A DNA stretch of 64,000 nt. Source: Mesorhizobium sp. 1M-11. Lineage in GTDB: Bacteria; Pseudomonadota; Alphaproteobacteria; Rhizobiales; Rhizobiaceae. Below are positions 35,648-45,585 of this stretch, piece by piece. The position numbers were made by a program, and so were the translations under genes. Positions within the stretch are counted from its first letter, which is position 1, and each line of letters begins with the position of its first letter. Location of the stretch: positions 310,001-374,000 of the forward strand of contig NZ_LJSD01000037.1 in NCBI RefSeq assembly GCF_001303895.1, given 5' to 3'. Below the pieces are notes generated by a model that made no database searches, was not told the DNA's origin, and was given only the letters and a program-made list of their open reading frames with translations.

Positions 35648-37153
35648 CTAATAACGTAGGACTTGCCGCAGTGTCTGCCCACCCCGCTCGACCGTAAAGC
35701 GCCACCAGCGCGTGCTTTGCAGTGCAGCCTCTTCCAGGCGCTTGGCGGAATCGATGGTGACGCCGTTCACCTCGCGCACGATGTCGCCCGGCTGGAAGCC
35801 GAAATCGGACGCCGGCGACGCGCTTGCGACATCGACAAGAGCCACGCCCTTGGCGTCGCTGCGCAGGCCGAGCCGCTGAGCGAGACGCGGCGAGAGTTCC
35901 GCTACCCTGGCGCCCGCGAAGGGGCTGCGCCCACGCAGCAGGATCTGCGCGGTGGTTAGCCCTTCCGGCGCGCGTTCGAGCGCGATAGCCACCTGCTGTT
36001 GCTGACCCTTGGTGAGAACGCCGAACGTGGCGTTCGCGCCGATCGTCAGTGTCGCCATACGGTAGTCGAGCGCTTCTATGCCTTCAATCACTGCACCATT
36101 CAGCGTCTGGACGACGTCACCGGGCTTCAGGCCGGCCTTGGCCGCAGGGCCACCTTCGGCCACGGAGGAGACCAACGCGCCACCGACCTTTTCCAACCCA
36201 AGCGATTCAGCGATCTGCGGCGTCACAGCCTCGAATTCGGCGCCGATATAGGGACGCTCGAAGAAATCACTGCCTGCCTTGGCGGCCTCGGCGAAAGCGC
36301 GCACCATGTTGGCGGGAATCGCGAAGCCGATACCGATCGAACCACCGCTGCGGCTGTAGATGGCGGTGTTGATCCCAACCAGCTGGCCGCCCATGTTGAT
36401 CAGCGCACCACCGGAATTGCCGGGATTGATGGCGGCGTCGGTCTGGATGAAATAGCCGGAATCCGAAATGCCGATATGGCTGCGGGCAAGCGCTGAAACG
36501 ATGCCGGAGGTCGTGGTCTGGCCAACGCCGAACGGATTGCCGATGGCCAGCACAAGATCGCCGACCTCAAGCGCATCGGAATCGCCGATCGGAACCACCG
36601 GAAACGGCTTGTCGGCAGAAATCTTCAGGACCGCGAGATCGAGCGTTTCATCCTTCAGCATGACCTTGGAGGTGAATTCGCGCCCGTCCGACGTGGCGAC
36701 CTTGACCTCATCGGCGTTCTTGATGACGTGAAAATTGGTGACGACGATGCCGCTCGGATCGACCAGCACGCCGGAACCCAGCGAAGATTGCGCACGCGGC
36801 ACGGAACGGCCGAAGAATTCCTCGAAGAAGGGATCGCCGTCGAAAGGCGAGCGTACCCGCGCGGTCTGCGAGGCATAGACGTTGACCACCGCGGGCGCTG
36901 TCTGCTTGACCAGCGGCGCGAAGGAGAGCTGCACCTCCTCGCGGCCGAAGGGCACACGCTTGTCCGGGCCGGCGGTCGGGTTCTCGCCTTCGACGCCGTG
37001 CAGGAGGTCGGTCAGCACATCGGAAAGGCCGGGCTCGCTCTTGGCCGGCGGCTGCTGCGCATTCTCCTGCGCCAGCGAGCTGACCGGCCCGAAAGCGAGC
37101 GACAGCGCCGCCAAGGCGGAAAACAGAATGAGAGACAGCCTGTTAGGGCGCAT
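35648..37153 (-). CDS. Periplasmic serine endoprotease of the DegP/DegQ (HtrA/Do) family
   Basis: This 501-residue protein has a signal peptide (to about SLAQE) and a trypsin-like domain with the triad His (TNFHVIKNADEV), Asp (LDLAVLKI) and Ser (NPGNSGGALINM). Two PDZ domains follow (about 290-380 and 400-495). It degrades or refolds misfolded envelope proteins. ATG 37153 follows a GGAGG site; ten extra in-frame residues upstream are rejected. It lies upstream of rarA on the same strand. Confidence 0.94.
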   Translation of the reverse strand: MRPNRLSLILFSALAALSLAFGPVSSLAQENAQQPPAKSEPGLSDVLTDLLHGVEGENPTAGPDKRVPFGREEVQLSFAPLVKQTAPAVVNVYASQTARVRSPFDGDPFFEEFFGRSVPRAQSSLGSGVLVDPSGIVVTNFHVIKNADEVKVATSDGREFTSKVMLKDETLDLAVLKISADKPFPVVPIGDSDALEVGDLVLAIGNPFGVGQTTTSGIVSALARSHIGISDSGYFIQTDAAINPGNSGGALINMGGQLVGINTAIYSRSGGSIGIGFAIPANMVRAFAEAAKAGSDFFERPYIGAEFEAVTPQIAESLGLEKVGGALVSSVAEGGPAAKAGLKPGDVVQTLNGAVIEGIEALDYRMATLTIGANATFGVLTKGQQQQVAIALERAPEGLTTAQILLRGRSPFAGARVAELSPRLAQRLGLRSDAKGVALVDVASASPASDFGFQPGDIVREVNGVTIDSAKRLEEAALQSTRWWRFTVERGGQTLRQVLRY

Positions 37154-37284
37154 ACCGAATCCTCCGAACGAGTTGGGCGTCATTTTCGCGATGAATGTGC
37201 AAAATGAAAGGCCGGATCGGCATTTCCGATCTTTTGTCGGATTTGCGATCCCGGGTCCTTCGACAGATCATATGCCACGACAAC

Positions 37285-37328
37285 AAAACCCGCCGGCAGC
37301 CCTTTGAAAGGGTTGCCCGGCGGGTTTT
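37285..37328 (-). terminator. Rho-independent terminator of glyA
   Basis: A long hairpin with outer arms AAAACCCGCC and GGCGGGTTTT, and an inner stem CCCTTT/AAAGGG, lies 15 bp past the glyA stop. It is followed by a T-rich flank on the minus strand. Confidence 0.8.
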
Positions 37329-37342
37329 CTCTATTTTTTCGT

Positions 37343-38656
37343 TCAGCCGAGATAGGGATAGAGTGGGAAGCGTCCGGTCAGTGACACCACCTTGGCCTTC
37401 ACAGCAGCCTCGACGGAGGCGTTGCCCTCGTCGGAATTGGCCACCTTGAGACCGTCCAGCACCTCGGCGATCAGCTTGCCGATTTCCCGGAATTCAGCCT
37501 GGCCGAAGCCGCGCGTCGTGCCGGCCGGCGTGCCGAGACGCACACCCGAGGTGACGAACGGCTTCTCCGGATCGAACGGAATGCCATTCTTGTTGCAAGT
37601 GATGTTGGCGCGACCGAGCGCCGCTTCCGCGCGCTTGCCGGTGGCGTTCTTCGGCCGCAGGTCGACCAGCATGAGATGATTGTCGGTGCCGCCCGAGACG
37701 ATATCCAGCCCAGTTTCCTTAAGGCTCTCCGCCAGCGCCTTGGCATTGGCCACGACGTTCTGCGCATAAACCTTGAAATCCGGCTTCAGCGCTTCGCCAA
37801 AGGCCACCGCCTTTGCAGCGATGACATGCATCAGCGGACCACCCTGCAGGCCGGGAAACACCGCCGAATTGATCTTCTTGGCGATATCCTCGTCATTGGT
37901 GAGCACCATGCCGCCGCGCGGGCCGCGCAGCGACTTGTGCGTGGTGGTGGTCACCACATGCGCATGCGGCAGCGGGCTCGGGTGTACGCCGCCCGCAACG
38001 AGCCCGGCAATATGGGCCATGTCGACCATCAGATAGGCGCCGATCGAATCGGCAATCTCGCGGAAGCGCTTCCAGTCCCAGACGCGCGAATAGGCGGTGC
38101 CGCCGGCCAGGATCAGCTTGGGCTTGTGCTGCTGAGCGAGCTTCTCGATCTCGTCCATGTCGAGCAGATGGTCGTCCTTGCGCACGCCGTAGGAGACGAC
38201 CTTGAACCACTTGCCGCTCATGTTGACGGGCGAGCCGTGGGTGAGATGGCCACCGGAATTGAGGTCGAGCCCCATGAAAGTGTCGCCCGGCTGCAGCAGC
38301 GCCAGGAATACTGCCTGGTTCATCTGGCTGCCGGAATTCGGCTGAACGTTGGCGAACTTGCAGTCGAACAGCTTCTTCGCGCGCTCGATGGCCAGTTCTT
38401 CGGCCACATCGACGAACTGGCAGCCGCCGTAGTAGCGCTTGCCCGGATAACCCTCGGCATACTTGTTGGTCATGATCGAGCCCTGCGCCTCCAGGACGGC
38501 GCGCGAGACGATGTTCTCCGAGGCGATCAATTCGATCTCGTGACGCTGGCGACCGAGCTCGTTGCGGATGGAACCGAAGATCTCCGGATCGACCTCCGCG
38601 AGCGGTGTTCCAAAGAAGGCTTCGAGAGAGTTCGAAACGGCCGTTGTTGTCGCCAT
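37343..38656 (-). CDS. glyA: Serine hydroxymethyltransferase
   Basis: This 437-residue PLP enzyme interconverts serine and glycine with tetrahydrofolate. Diagnostic parts are [36 protein letters not shown], the PLP-lysine motif [16 protein letters not shown], and [15 protein letters not shown]. The length is typical. The gene is monocistronic with a clear terminator. With gcvP at the window start it feeds one-carbon metabolism. Confidence 0.97.
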   Translation of the reverse strand: MATTTAVSNSLEAFFGTPLAEVDPEIFGSIRNELGRQRHEIELIASENIVSRAVLEAQGSIMTNKYAEGYPGKRYYGGCQFVDVAEELAIERAKKLFDCKFANVQPNSGSQMNQAVFLALLQPGDTFMGLDLNSGGHLTHGSPVNMSGKWFKVVSYGVRKDDHLLDMDEIEKLAQQHKPKLILAGGTAYSRVWDWKRFREIADSIGAYLMVDMAHIAGLVAGGVHPSPLPHAHVVTTTTHKSLRGPRGGMVLTNDEDIAKKINSAVFPGLQGGPLMHVIAAKAVAFGEALKPDFKVYAQNVVANAKALAESLKETGLDIVSGGTDNHLMLVDLRPKNATGKRAEAALGRANITCNKNGIPFDPEKPFVTSGVRLGTPAGTTRGFGQAEFREIGKLIAEVLDGLKVANSDEGNASVEAAVKAKVVSLTGRFPLYPYLG

Positions 38657-38829
38657 GGACTTGGGATCCTCACAGTCGGAAAAGACATGGCGCCATTAAC
38701 ACAGTTGTCCCGGCCCTGCCACGTTTACGCTGCGAAATCCTCTGGCCGGATCGCGCCGTTTCTTTGAACCGCCAAGCCCGGCAAAACCAGGCGAGTCAGG
38801 TACCCTTGGTTCGCCCTTGCCAATCACAC

Positions 38830-38856
38830 AATCTGATTGCAAAATGCAATCAGATT
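38830..38856. promoter_or_regulatory. Perfect 12-bp-arm palindrome before a DHFR-like gene
   Basis: AATCTGATTGCA-AAA-TGCAATCAGATT ends just before the GGAG ribosome-binding site of the gene at 38867. The ATTGCA-N3-TGCAAT core resembles ArsR/SmtB or similar winged-helix operators. No such regulator gene is adjacent. Confidence 0.65.
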
Positions 38857-38866
38857 GGAGAAAGCT

Positions 38867-39412
38867 ATGGCCACGATGATCTTCGGCATGATGGCGTCAC
38901 TGGACGGCTACATCACTGGACCGGAAGGCGGTCCGCAACTGCCAGTGCCGGAAGCGCCACTGCACCGATATTTCAACCAGTTGATGCAGGGCACCGAGAT
39001 CAGCGTCTGCGGCCGCAAGCTTTATCATGTGATGCGCTACTGGGAAGAAGATCAGGCTGATTGGCCTGACGAGGCGCGAGAATTCGCGCCGTTGTGGCGC
39101 GCGACACCCAAGCTCGTCTGCTCCACGACGCTGCGCGAAGTCGGCCCGAATGCAAGGCTGGTCAGCGAAGATGCCGTCGGAGCGCTGAAGCATCTCAAAG
39201 ATGAGACAGAAGGTATCATCGATGTCGGCGGCGCCGAGCTCGCCGCTAGCCTGGAGGGGCTGGGCCTGATCGACGAGTACCACCTTTACATCTACCCTGT
39301 GGTGCTTGGCGGCGGCAAACCGTTCTTCGCCGGCACGACGCCGAAACTCCGGTTCCTCGGGCAGCAAATCCTGCCGCAGGATGTCGTGCTTTTGCGCTAT
39401 GCTGCGGCTTGA
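38867..39412 (+). CDS. Dihydrofolate reductase / RibD C-terminal family protein
   Basis: This 181-residue protein has the DHFR-fold signature of the RibD-C subgroup (YyaP/YwjB-like): MIFGMMASLDGYITGPEGG, ISVCGRKLYHVMRYW, IIDVGGAELAASLEGLGLIDEYHLYIYP (in part) and VVLGGGKPFF. It is not the essential folA type; members act as NADPH-dependent reductases of unknown substrate. The start is ATG 38867 with GGAGAAAG upstream, directly after the palindrome. Confidence 0.85.
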   Translation: MATMIFGMMASLDGYITGPEGGPQLPVPEAPLHRYFNQLMQGTEISVCGRKLYHVMRYWEEDQADWPDEAREFAPLWRATPKLVCSTTLREVGPNARLVSEDAVGALKHLKDETEGIIDVGGAELAASLEGLGLIDEYHLYIYPVVLGGGKPFFAGTTPKLRFLGQQILPQDVVLLRYAAA

Positions 39413-39743
39413 TCGGCCCGCAGCCCGCTTGCATCGACACGCAGCCGCGTTTATCTAGGCCAAGCAACCGTCGAGAAGAAAGGAGGGCTGCGTGTTCAGA
39501 CATGATCAACACCGTCAGCGTGGCCCGATCCAGGCCCTGCAAATGCGTTTGCAGGGCTGACCAAGAGACGATCGCACCTAAGCATCTCTACCTGGTCTGC
39601 CCCAAGGGGTAGCGCGACACCGGCTCAATGCCGGCCTGTTCGCCCATCGTTGCAACAACGAGCCAACGCAATCCGGTACGACCTGCCTGGCATCGGACAT
39701 GCCCGGCCACCGGCGAAGCTCGCGACAGACCAGAGAACACCCA
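39413..39743. other. Intergenic region with no gene seen
   Basis: Between the DHFR-like and ABC-F genes I find no convincing frame. The only structure is a perfect hairpin CCCTGCAAA-TGCG-TTTGCAGGG at 39535-39556, with no T-run. It could be a protein site or an RNA stem. Confidence 0.5.
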
Positions 39744-41273
<1,530 letters not shown>

Positions 41274-41276
41274 AGC

Positions 41277-41370
41277 TAGAGCAATTCCAGGAAAAGTGCG
41301 TGACGGCTTTTCGTCCGGAATTGCGTAAAAACAAGGAGTTAGAGCGTTTCCGTGAACGGAGACGCTCTAA
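41277..41370 (+). repeat. Intergenic repeat family A, copy 5
   Basis: TAGAGCAATTCCAGGAAAAG starts the element four bases after the ABC-F stop. The end hairpin is shortened (AGAGCGTTTCCGT with ACGGAGACGCTCT, loop GA). It fills the gap to the convergent antiporter gene, whose stop is 14 bp away. Confidence 0.93.
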
Positions 41371-41384
41371 CTGGGCGGACGCCG

Positions 41385-43070
41385 TTATTTCCTGGCGCCC
41401 GCCTTTTTTGCGGACGGCTTTTTCGAACTGGCCCGCTTGTTCGCTTGCTGGCGAGCGTTCAGCGCTTGATTGAGCATCACCTCACCGGCCACCGCGCGCA
41501 TGGTGGTCTCGTCGATCTTGCGTTCGCGCAGGAGTCCTCGCAGGGCGGCCTGCTCGGCGGTGAAAGCAGCGTCCAGCATCGACTGCAAGGCCGGCTGTAT
41601 GTCCTTCACGGTCGTATCCTCCTCCTCTCCCGCAACGATGCGTTGTCGATAGGCCGGGATGAGTTGCTGCGCGGCGGCCAAACGCGCCTCATAGAGTGCG
41701 GGGGTCGCGCGCGCCTCATCCACCATCTGTTCGATGCGCGCAATCGCTGCCTCCGCCGCGACCTGTCGCGCCATCCTTTCCTCGATGGCGCTCTCCTCGT
41801 CCTCGTCCAGCGGGATGCCACGCGCCACGATCGGCAGCGTCACGCTGGCCAGCACAAGCGAGCAGATGATGACGCCGGCGGCGATGAAAATCACGAGATC
41901 GCGCGCCGGAAATGGTGGACCATTCTCGGAGATGACGAGCGGAAGCGAGAGAATACCAGCGAGGGTGATTGCGCCACGCACACCGGCCAATGTCATGACC
42001 AGCTTCAACCGCGTGGTGAGCCTGAATGTCTTGTGGCCGCGCCAGCGCTCGACGATACCCCGCGCCGTCGACCCGAAGACGATCCAGGCGAAGCGGATGG
42101 CAAGCAGGATAAGTGTCAGCGTCATCACCGCCAGCACCGGCTCCCAGACCGTGCCGTAGAGCGACAGTTCCGGCGGCACGTTGCGGATGATGGTCGGCAA
42201 TTGCAGGCCGAGCAGCAGGAAGATGACGCCATTGAAGGTAAACGACAGCATCTCGATCAGCGCCATGTTCTGCATGCGCGCCGGAAACGACAGTGAGCCG
42301 AACAAGCCGGCGCGGGCGATAAAGAGACCGGCAGTCACTGCCGCCAGGATGCCGGAAAGATGGAATTTTTCGGCCAGAAGATAGGCTGCGAAAGGCAGCA
42401 GGATCAAAATGACCACCTCCACCTCCGGTCGAACGTCGCCGATCTTGGCGACGATACGCAGCACCTTGGCCGTCGCCCACAGTGTCGCAAAACCGGCCAG
42501 CGCACCGCCGGCTGCGACCAGCACGAATGTCAGGGCCGTTTCGCCGAGCGAGAACTGGCCGGTGAGTGCGGCAGCGACCGCGAACCGCAACACGACAAGG
42601 CCGGAGGCATCATTGAGCAGCGACTCGCCTTCCAGGATGTGGCGCACGCGTGCCGGAACCAGATCGCGCCCGACAATGGACGAAACCGCGACCGCATCGG
42701 TCGGCGAGAGCACGGCGGCAAGCGCGAAGGCGACAGGCAGCGGCACCTGCGGCAGCAGCCAGTTCAGCGCATAACCGAAGACCACGACGGTGAAGAAGAC
42801 GAGACCGAAAGCCAGGCCGAAGATGCGCGGCGCAAGCTCGGCGAATTCGCGCTTCGGCAGCATGATGCCGTCTATGAACAACAGCGGCGGTACGAATACC
42901 AGAAGAAACAGCTCCGGCTCGAGCTCAACCCGCAATCCATCGATCGGCCATGCCAGCAGAACACCCAGCCCGATCTGGATGATCGGCAAAGGCAATGGCA
43001 GGAAGCGCACCAGCACGCCGGATGCGGCGACCAGCACCAGAAGCAACAGAATCAGGGTCGCGACGGCCAA
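41385..43070 (-). CDS. Na+/H+ antiporter, CPA1 family
   Basis: This protein of about 561 residues has twelve or so transmembrane helices (residues 1-440) and a charged C-terminal cytoplasmic tail of about 120 residues ending in a Lys/Ala-rich stretch. The transport core motifs are LSPTDAVAVSSIVG and the Asn-Asp pair in GESLLNDASGLV. No ATG fits: the best start is TTG 43070, with GGAG six bases upstream, directly before the first helix. The frame continues to an ATG at 43247, but the extra 59 residues are basic and cysteine-rich and look non-coding. Confidence 0.88.
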   Translation of the reverse strand: MAVATLILLLLVLVAASGVLVRFLPLPLPIIQIGLGVLLAWPIDGLRVELEPELFLLVFVPPLLFIDGIMLPKREFAELAPRIFGLAFGLVFFTVVVFGYALNWLLPQVPLPVAFALAAVLSPTDAVAVSSIVGRDLVPARVRHILEGESLLNDASGLVVLRFAVAAALTGQFSLGETALTFVLVAAGGALAGFATLWATAKVLRIVAKIGDVRPEVEVVILILLPFAAYLLAEKFHLSGILAAVTAGLFIARAGLFGSLSFPARMQNMALIEMLSFTFNGVIFLLLGLQLPTIIRNVPPELSLYGTVWEPVLAVMTLTLILLAIRFAWIVFGSTARGIVERWRGHKTFRLTTRLKLVMTLAGVRGAITLAGILSLPLVISENGPPFPARDLVIFIAAGVIICSLVLASVTLPIVARGIPLDEDEESAIEERMARQVAAEAAIARIEQMVDEARATPALYEARLAAAQQLIPAYRQRIVAGEEEDTTVKDIQPALQSMLDAAFTAEQAALRGLLRERKIDETTMRAVAGEVMLNQALNARQQANKRASSKKPSAKKAGARK

Positions 43071-43253
43071 GCATTTCTCCAACAGTGACCGGTCCGACCT
43101 AGACCGTTTGGCATGACGAGGAAAGCTCAAGGAACAACGGCACCGACTTTCCTCATGTTTTCGGCAAAGGGCTCGAAGCCCGTTTCCTTTTTCCACCCAA
43201 TGGCTTGAACCTGCACGATGATTCAAGTTCTCAACTCGAGCAGCCAATCCGCT

Positions 43254-44156
43254 CTAGACCTCGCCTCTCCGAAAAGTGCGGACATGGTCCACGAGCGCCC
43301 GCAGCTTTAACGGCTGGCGATGGCGCCTTGGAAAATAGAGATAGAACCCGGCGAAGGGCGGGCAATAGTCTTCCAGAAGCGGCACCAACTCGCCGCGTGC
43401 AAAATAGGGTTCGAACGTGTCCACCATGCCGAAAGTGATGCCCGCGCCGGCACAAGCCATGCGGATCATCATGCCCATCTCGTTGGTAGTCATCACCGGC
43501 TCGACCGCCAGTTCGAAATCACGGCCGTTTTCGGTGAACTCCCAGCGATATGGTGCTGCATCGGGCCGCGGTCGCCAGCCTATGCAGACATGATCCACCA
43601 GATCGCGCGGATGAAGTGGCCGGTCATACCGGGACAGATAGCCGGGCGAAGCGACAGCACATTGCCGCTGTTCCGCTGAAACCGGCACCGCGACCATATC
43701 CTGTTCGATCACCTCGCCCAACCTGACACCGGCGTCGTAACCCTCGGCGACGATATCGAACTCAGCGTCTGTGATGGTGATATCCAGCCTCACCTGCGGG
43801 TGGGCAGCGAGGAAAGCGGCAAGCAACGGCCCGGAAATGAAACGTTCGGCAATCGAGGACACGGCAACCTTCAGCAGGCCGGAGGGACGCATTTGCGTCT
43901 CGCGAACCGCCTGCACGGCCTCGGTTATGTCCAGCGCTGACGGTCTGACCATGTCGTAGAACATCTCCCCGGCCTCCGTCAGGCTGACGCTGCGGGTGGT
44001 CCGCTGCACCAGTGCGGTGCCGATCCGATCCTCAAGCCGTTGCAATGCCTGGCTCACGGCCGAGCGGGTGACGCCAAGGCGCTCTCCCGCGAGGCGGAAA
44101 TTGCGCACTTCCGCCACGGCCAGGAACACCGAAATGCCTTCGAAATCATCCACCAT
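43254..44156 (-). CDS. LysR-family regulator, divergent from the Atu4866/SDR genes
   Basis: This 300-residue protein has the N-terminal helix-turn-helix GISVFLAVAEVRNFRLAGERLGVTRSAVSQAL (in part) and a type 2 periplasmic-binding effector domain. It belongs to the subgroup that often controls a neighbouring short-chain dehydrogenase. An 8-bp-arm palindrome overlaps its start codon, consistent with autoregulation and control of the divergent unit. Confidence 0.9.
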   Translation of the reverse strand: MVDDFEGISVFLAVAEVRNFRLAGERLGVTRSAVSQALQRLEDRIGTALVQRTTRSVSLTEAGEMFYDMVRPSALDITEAVQAVRETQMRPSGLLKVAVSSIAERFISGPLLAAFLAAHPQVRLDITITDAEFDIVAEGYDAGVRLGEVIEQDMVAVPVSAEQRQCAVASPGYLSRYDRPLHPRDLVDHVCIGWRPRPDAAPYRWEFTENGRDFELAVEPVMTTNEMGMMIRMACAGAGITFGMVDTFEPYFARGELVPLLEDYCPPFAGFYLYFPRRHRQPLKLRALVDHVRTFRRGEV

Positions 44157-44176
44157 TGGTTAGCATTACTAACCAA
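44156..44176. promoter_or_regulatory. Probable LysR operator
   Basis: TTGGTTAG-CATTA-CTAACCAA is a perfect inverted repeat in the divergent gap. It begins at the LysR start codon and lies about 110 bp before the Atu4866-like gene. Confidence 0.6.
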
Positions 44177-44286
44177 GCTGTTTCGCATTGGCAAGTCGAT
44201 CACGCCAATCAACGCTCCTATGTTCTCCGTACCAGTCAGGACGTAAGCAACGTCGCATGACGCAAGGCTGAACCGGAGATCGAACG

Positions 44287-44646
44287 ATGACGGCACGCAG
44301 CAAAGGACATGTCTTGCCCTTCCTGATCCTGGCGGCACTTTCGGCGCCGCCGGCACAGGCATCCGAAAGCACCGTCAACTCAAGCAACCAGGTCGAGGAA
44401 CGACAGATGACACAACATCCCTATGTCGGCATGTGGGTGACCGATGATGGCCGGATCCGCCACGAACTGCTGCCCGACGGGCGCTATGACGAAGCGCGCG
44501 GCAGCAGGCAAAGCGCCTATCGGGGCCGCTACGAAGTGACCGGCACCCATATCGAATACTGGGACGACACCGGCTTCACCGCCGACGGCGACTTCGTCGA
44601 CGAAAACACCCTCCACCACGGCGGCATGATCCTGCGCCGCCAATGA
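44287..44646 (+). CDS. Atu4866-family small secreted protein
   Basis: This 119-residue protein has a signal peptide (to about QASES) and a mature domain matching the Agrobacterium Atu4866 family: YVGMWVTDDGRIRHELLPDG, YDEARGSRQSAYRGRYEV and IEYWDDTGFTADGDF. The family forms a small beta-barrel of unknown role. A start at the internal ATG 44407 would give a cytoplasmic form. It lies 41 bp upstream of an SDR gene. Confidence 0.85.
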   Translation: MTARSKGHVLPFLILAALSAPPAQASESTVNSSNQVEERQMTQHPYVGMWVTDDGRIRHELLPDGRYDEARGSRQSAYRGRYEVTGTHIEYWDDTGFTADGDFVDENTLHHGGMILRRQ

Positions 44647-44687
44647 ATGCCGAGAGACGACCGGCTCTCGGCTGAAAGGAATCCACC

Positions 44688-45530
44688 ATGACGACGACCA
44701 ATCCCGTATGGTTCATCACCGGAGCATCCTCCGGGCTCGGCAAGGCGCTCGCCGAAGCAGTGCTGGAACGCGGCTGGCGCGCCGCGATAACCGCCCGTAG
44801 TCCCGATGCTTTAACCGCTTTGGCATCCAGGCACGGTGAACGCGCACTCGCCTTGCAACTTGACGTCACCGACAAGGCTTCAATCGAGCGGGCCGTTTCA
44901 ACCGCAGAGGCAAAATTCGGCGTGATCGACGTACTGGTCAACAATGCAGGCTATGGCTATCTGGCCGCCATAGAGGAAGGCGCTGATCGCGAAATCCGCG
45001 ACCAGTTCGAAACGAACGTCTTCGGCCTTGTCTCTGTCACGAAGCGCATCCTGCCTGGCATGCGCAACCGCCGCCGGGGACACATCTTCAACGTCTCGTC
45101 GCTCGGCGGTCTCGTGGCCTTCGCCGCTACCGGCTACTACCACGCCTCGAAATTTGCTGTCGAAGCGCTTTCGGAATCGCTTTCACATGAGGTCAAGCCG
45201 CTCGGGATCAGCGTGACCATCCTCGAACCCGGCGCGTTCCGCACCGACTGGGCTGGCCGCTCGATGGTCGAATCCGAGACGATCATCGACGACTATGCCG
45301 AAACGGCTGGGAAGCGCCGTGAAGCGACCCGCGCCGTGTCAGGCAGGCAACCCGGCGACCCGGTGCGCGCGGCCACGGCGATCATCTCGGCATTCGAAGC
45401 AAGCGAACCGCCCTTGCGGCTCTTGCTCGGCGCCGCCGCCCTGAAGATCGCCCGACAGCGGCTCGATGTGCTGCGGGAGAATTTCGACGCCTGGGCCGAA
45501 ACGACGCTCAGCGCAGACTTCCCTGATTAA
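44688..45530 (+). CDS. Short-chain dehydrogenase/reductase (classical SDR)
   Basis: This 280-residue protein has the cofactor motif TGASSGLG, the structural NNAG motif, the catalytic Ser in NVSSLGG and the catalytic pair in YHASK. An Arg after the first strand (ARSPDAL) suggests NADP(H). It probably forms one unit with the Atu4866-like gene under the divergent LysR protein. The substrate is unknown. Confidence 0.92.
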   Translation: MTTTNPVWFITGASSGLGKALAEAVLERGWRAAITARSPDALTALASRHGERALALQLDVTDKASIERAVSTAEAKFGVIDVLVNNAGYGYLAAIEEGADREIRDQFETNVFGLVSVTKRILPGMRNRRRGHIFNVSSLGGLVAFAATGYYHASKFAVEALSESLSHEVKPLGISVTILEPGAFRTDWAGRSMVESETIIDDYAETAGKRREATRAVSGRQPGDPVRAATAIISAFEASEPPLRLLLGAAALKIARQRLDVLRENFDAWAETTLSADFPD

Positions 45531-45585
45531 TCCGCACGTCACCACGCCCGGATATGCGCCGGGCTGACGCAAGGCGAGAGACCTG

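Noticed and set aside
39246-39612. Short frames in and beside the DHFR-like gene and the following gap
   Set aside because: Cys/Arg/Pro-rich translations on both strands, no start signals and no similarity to any family.
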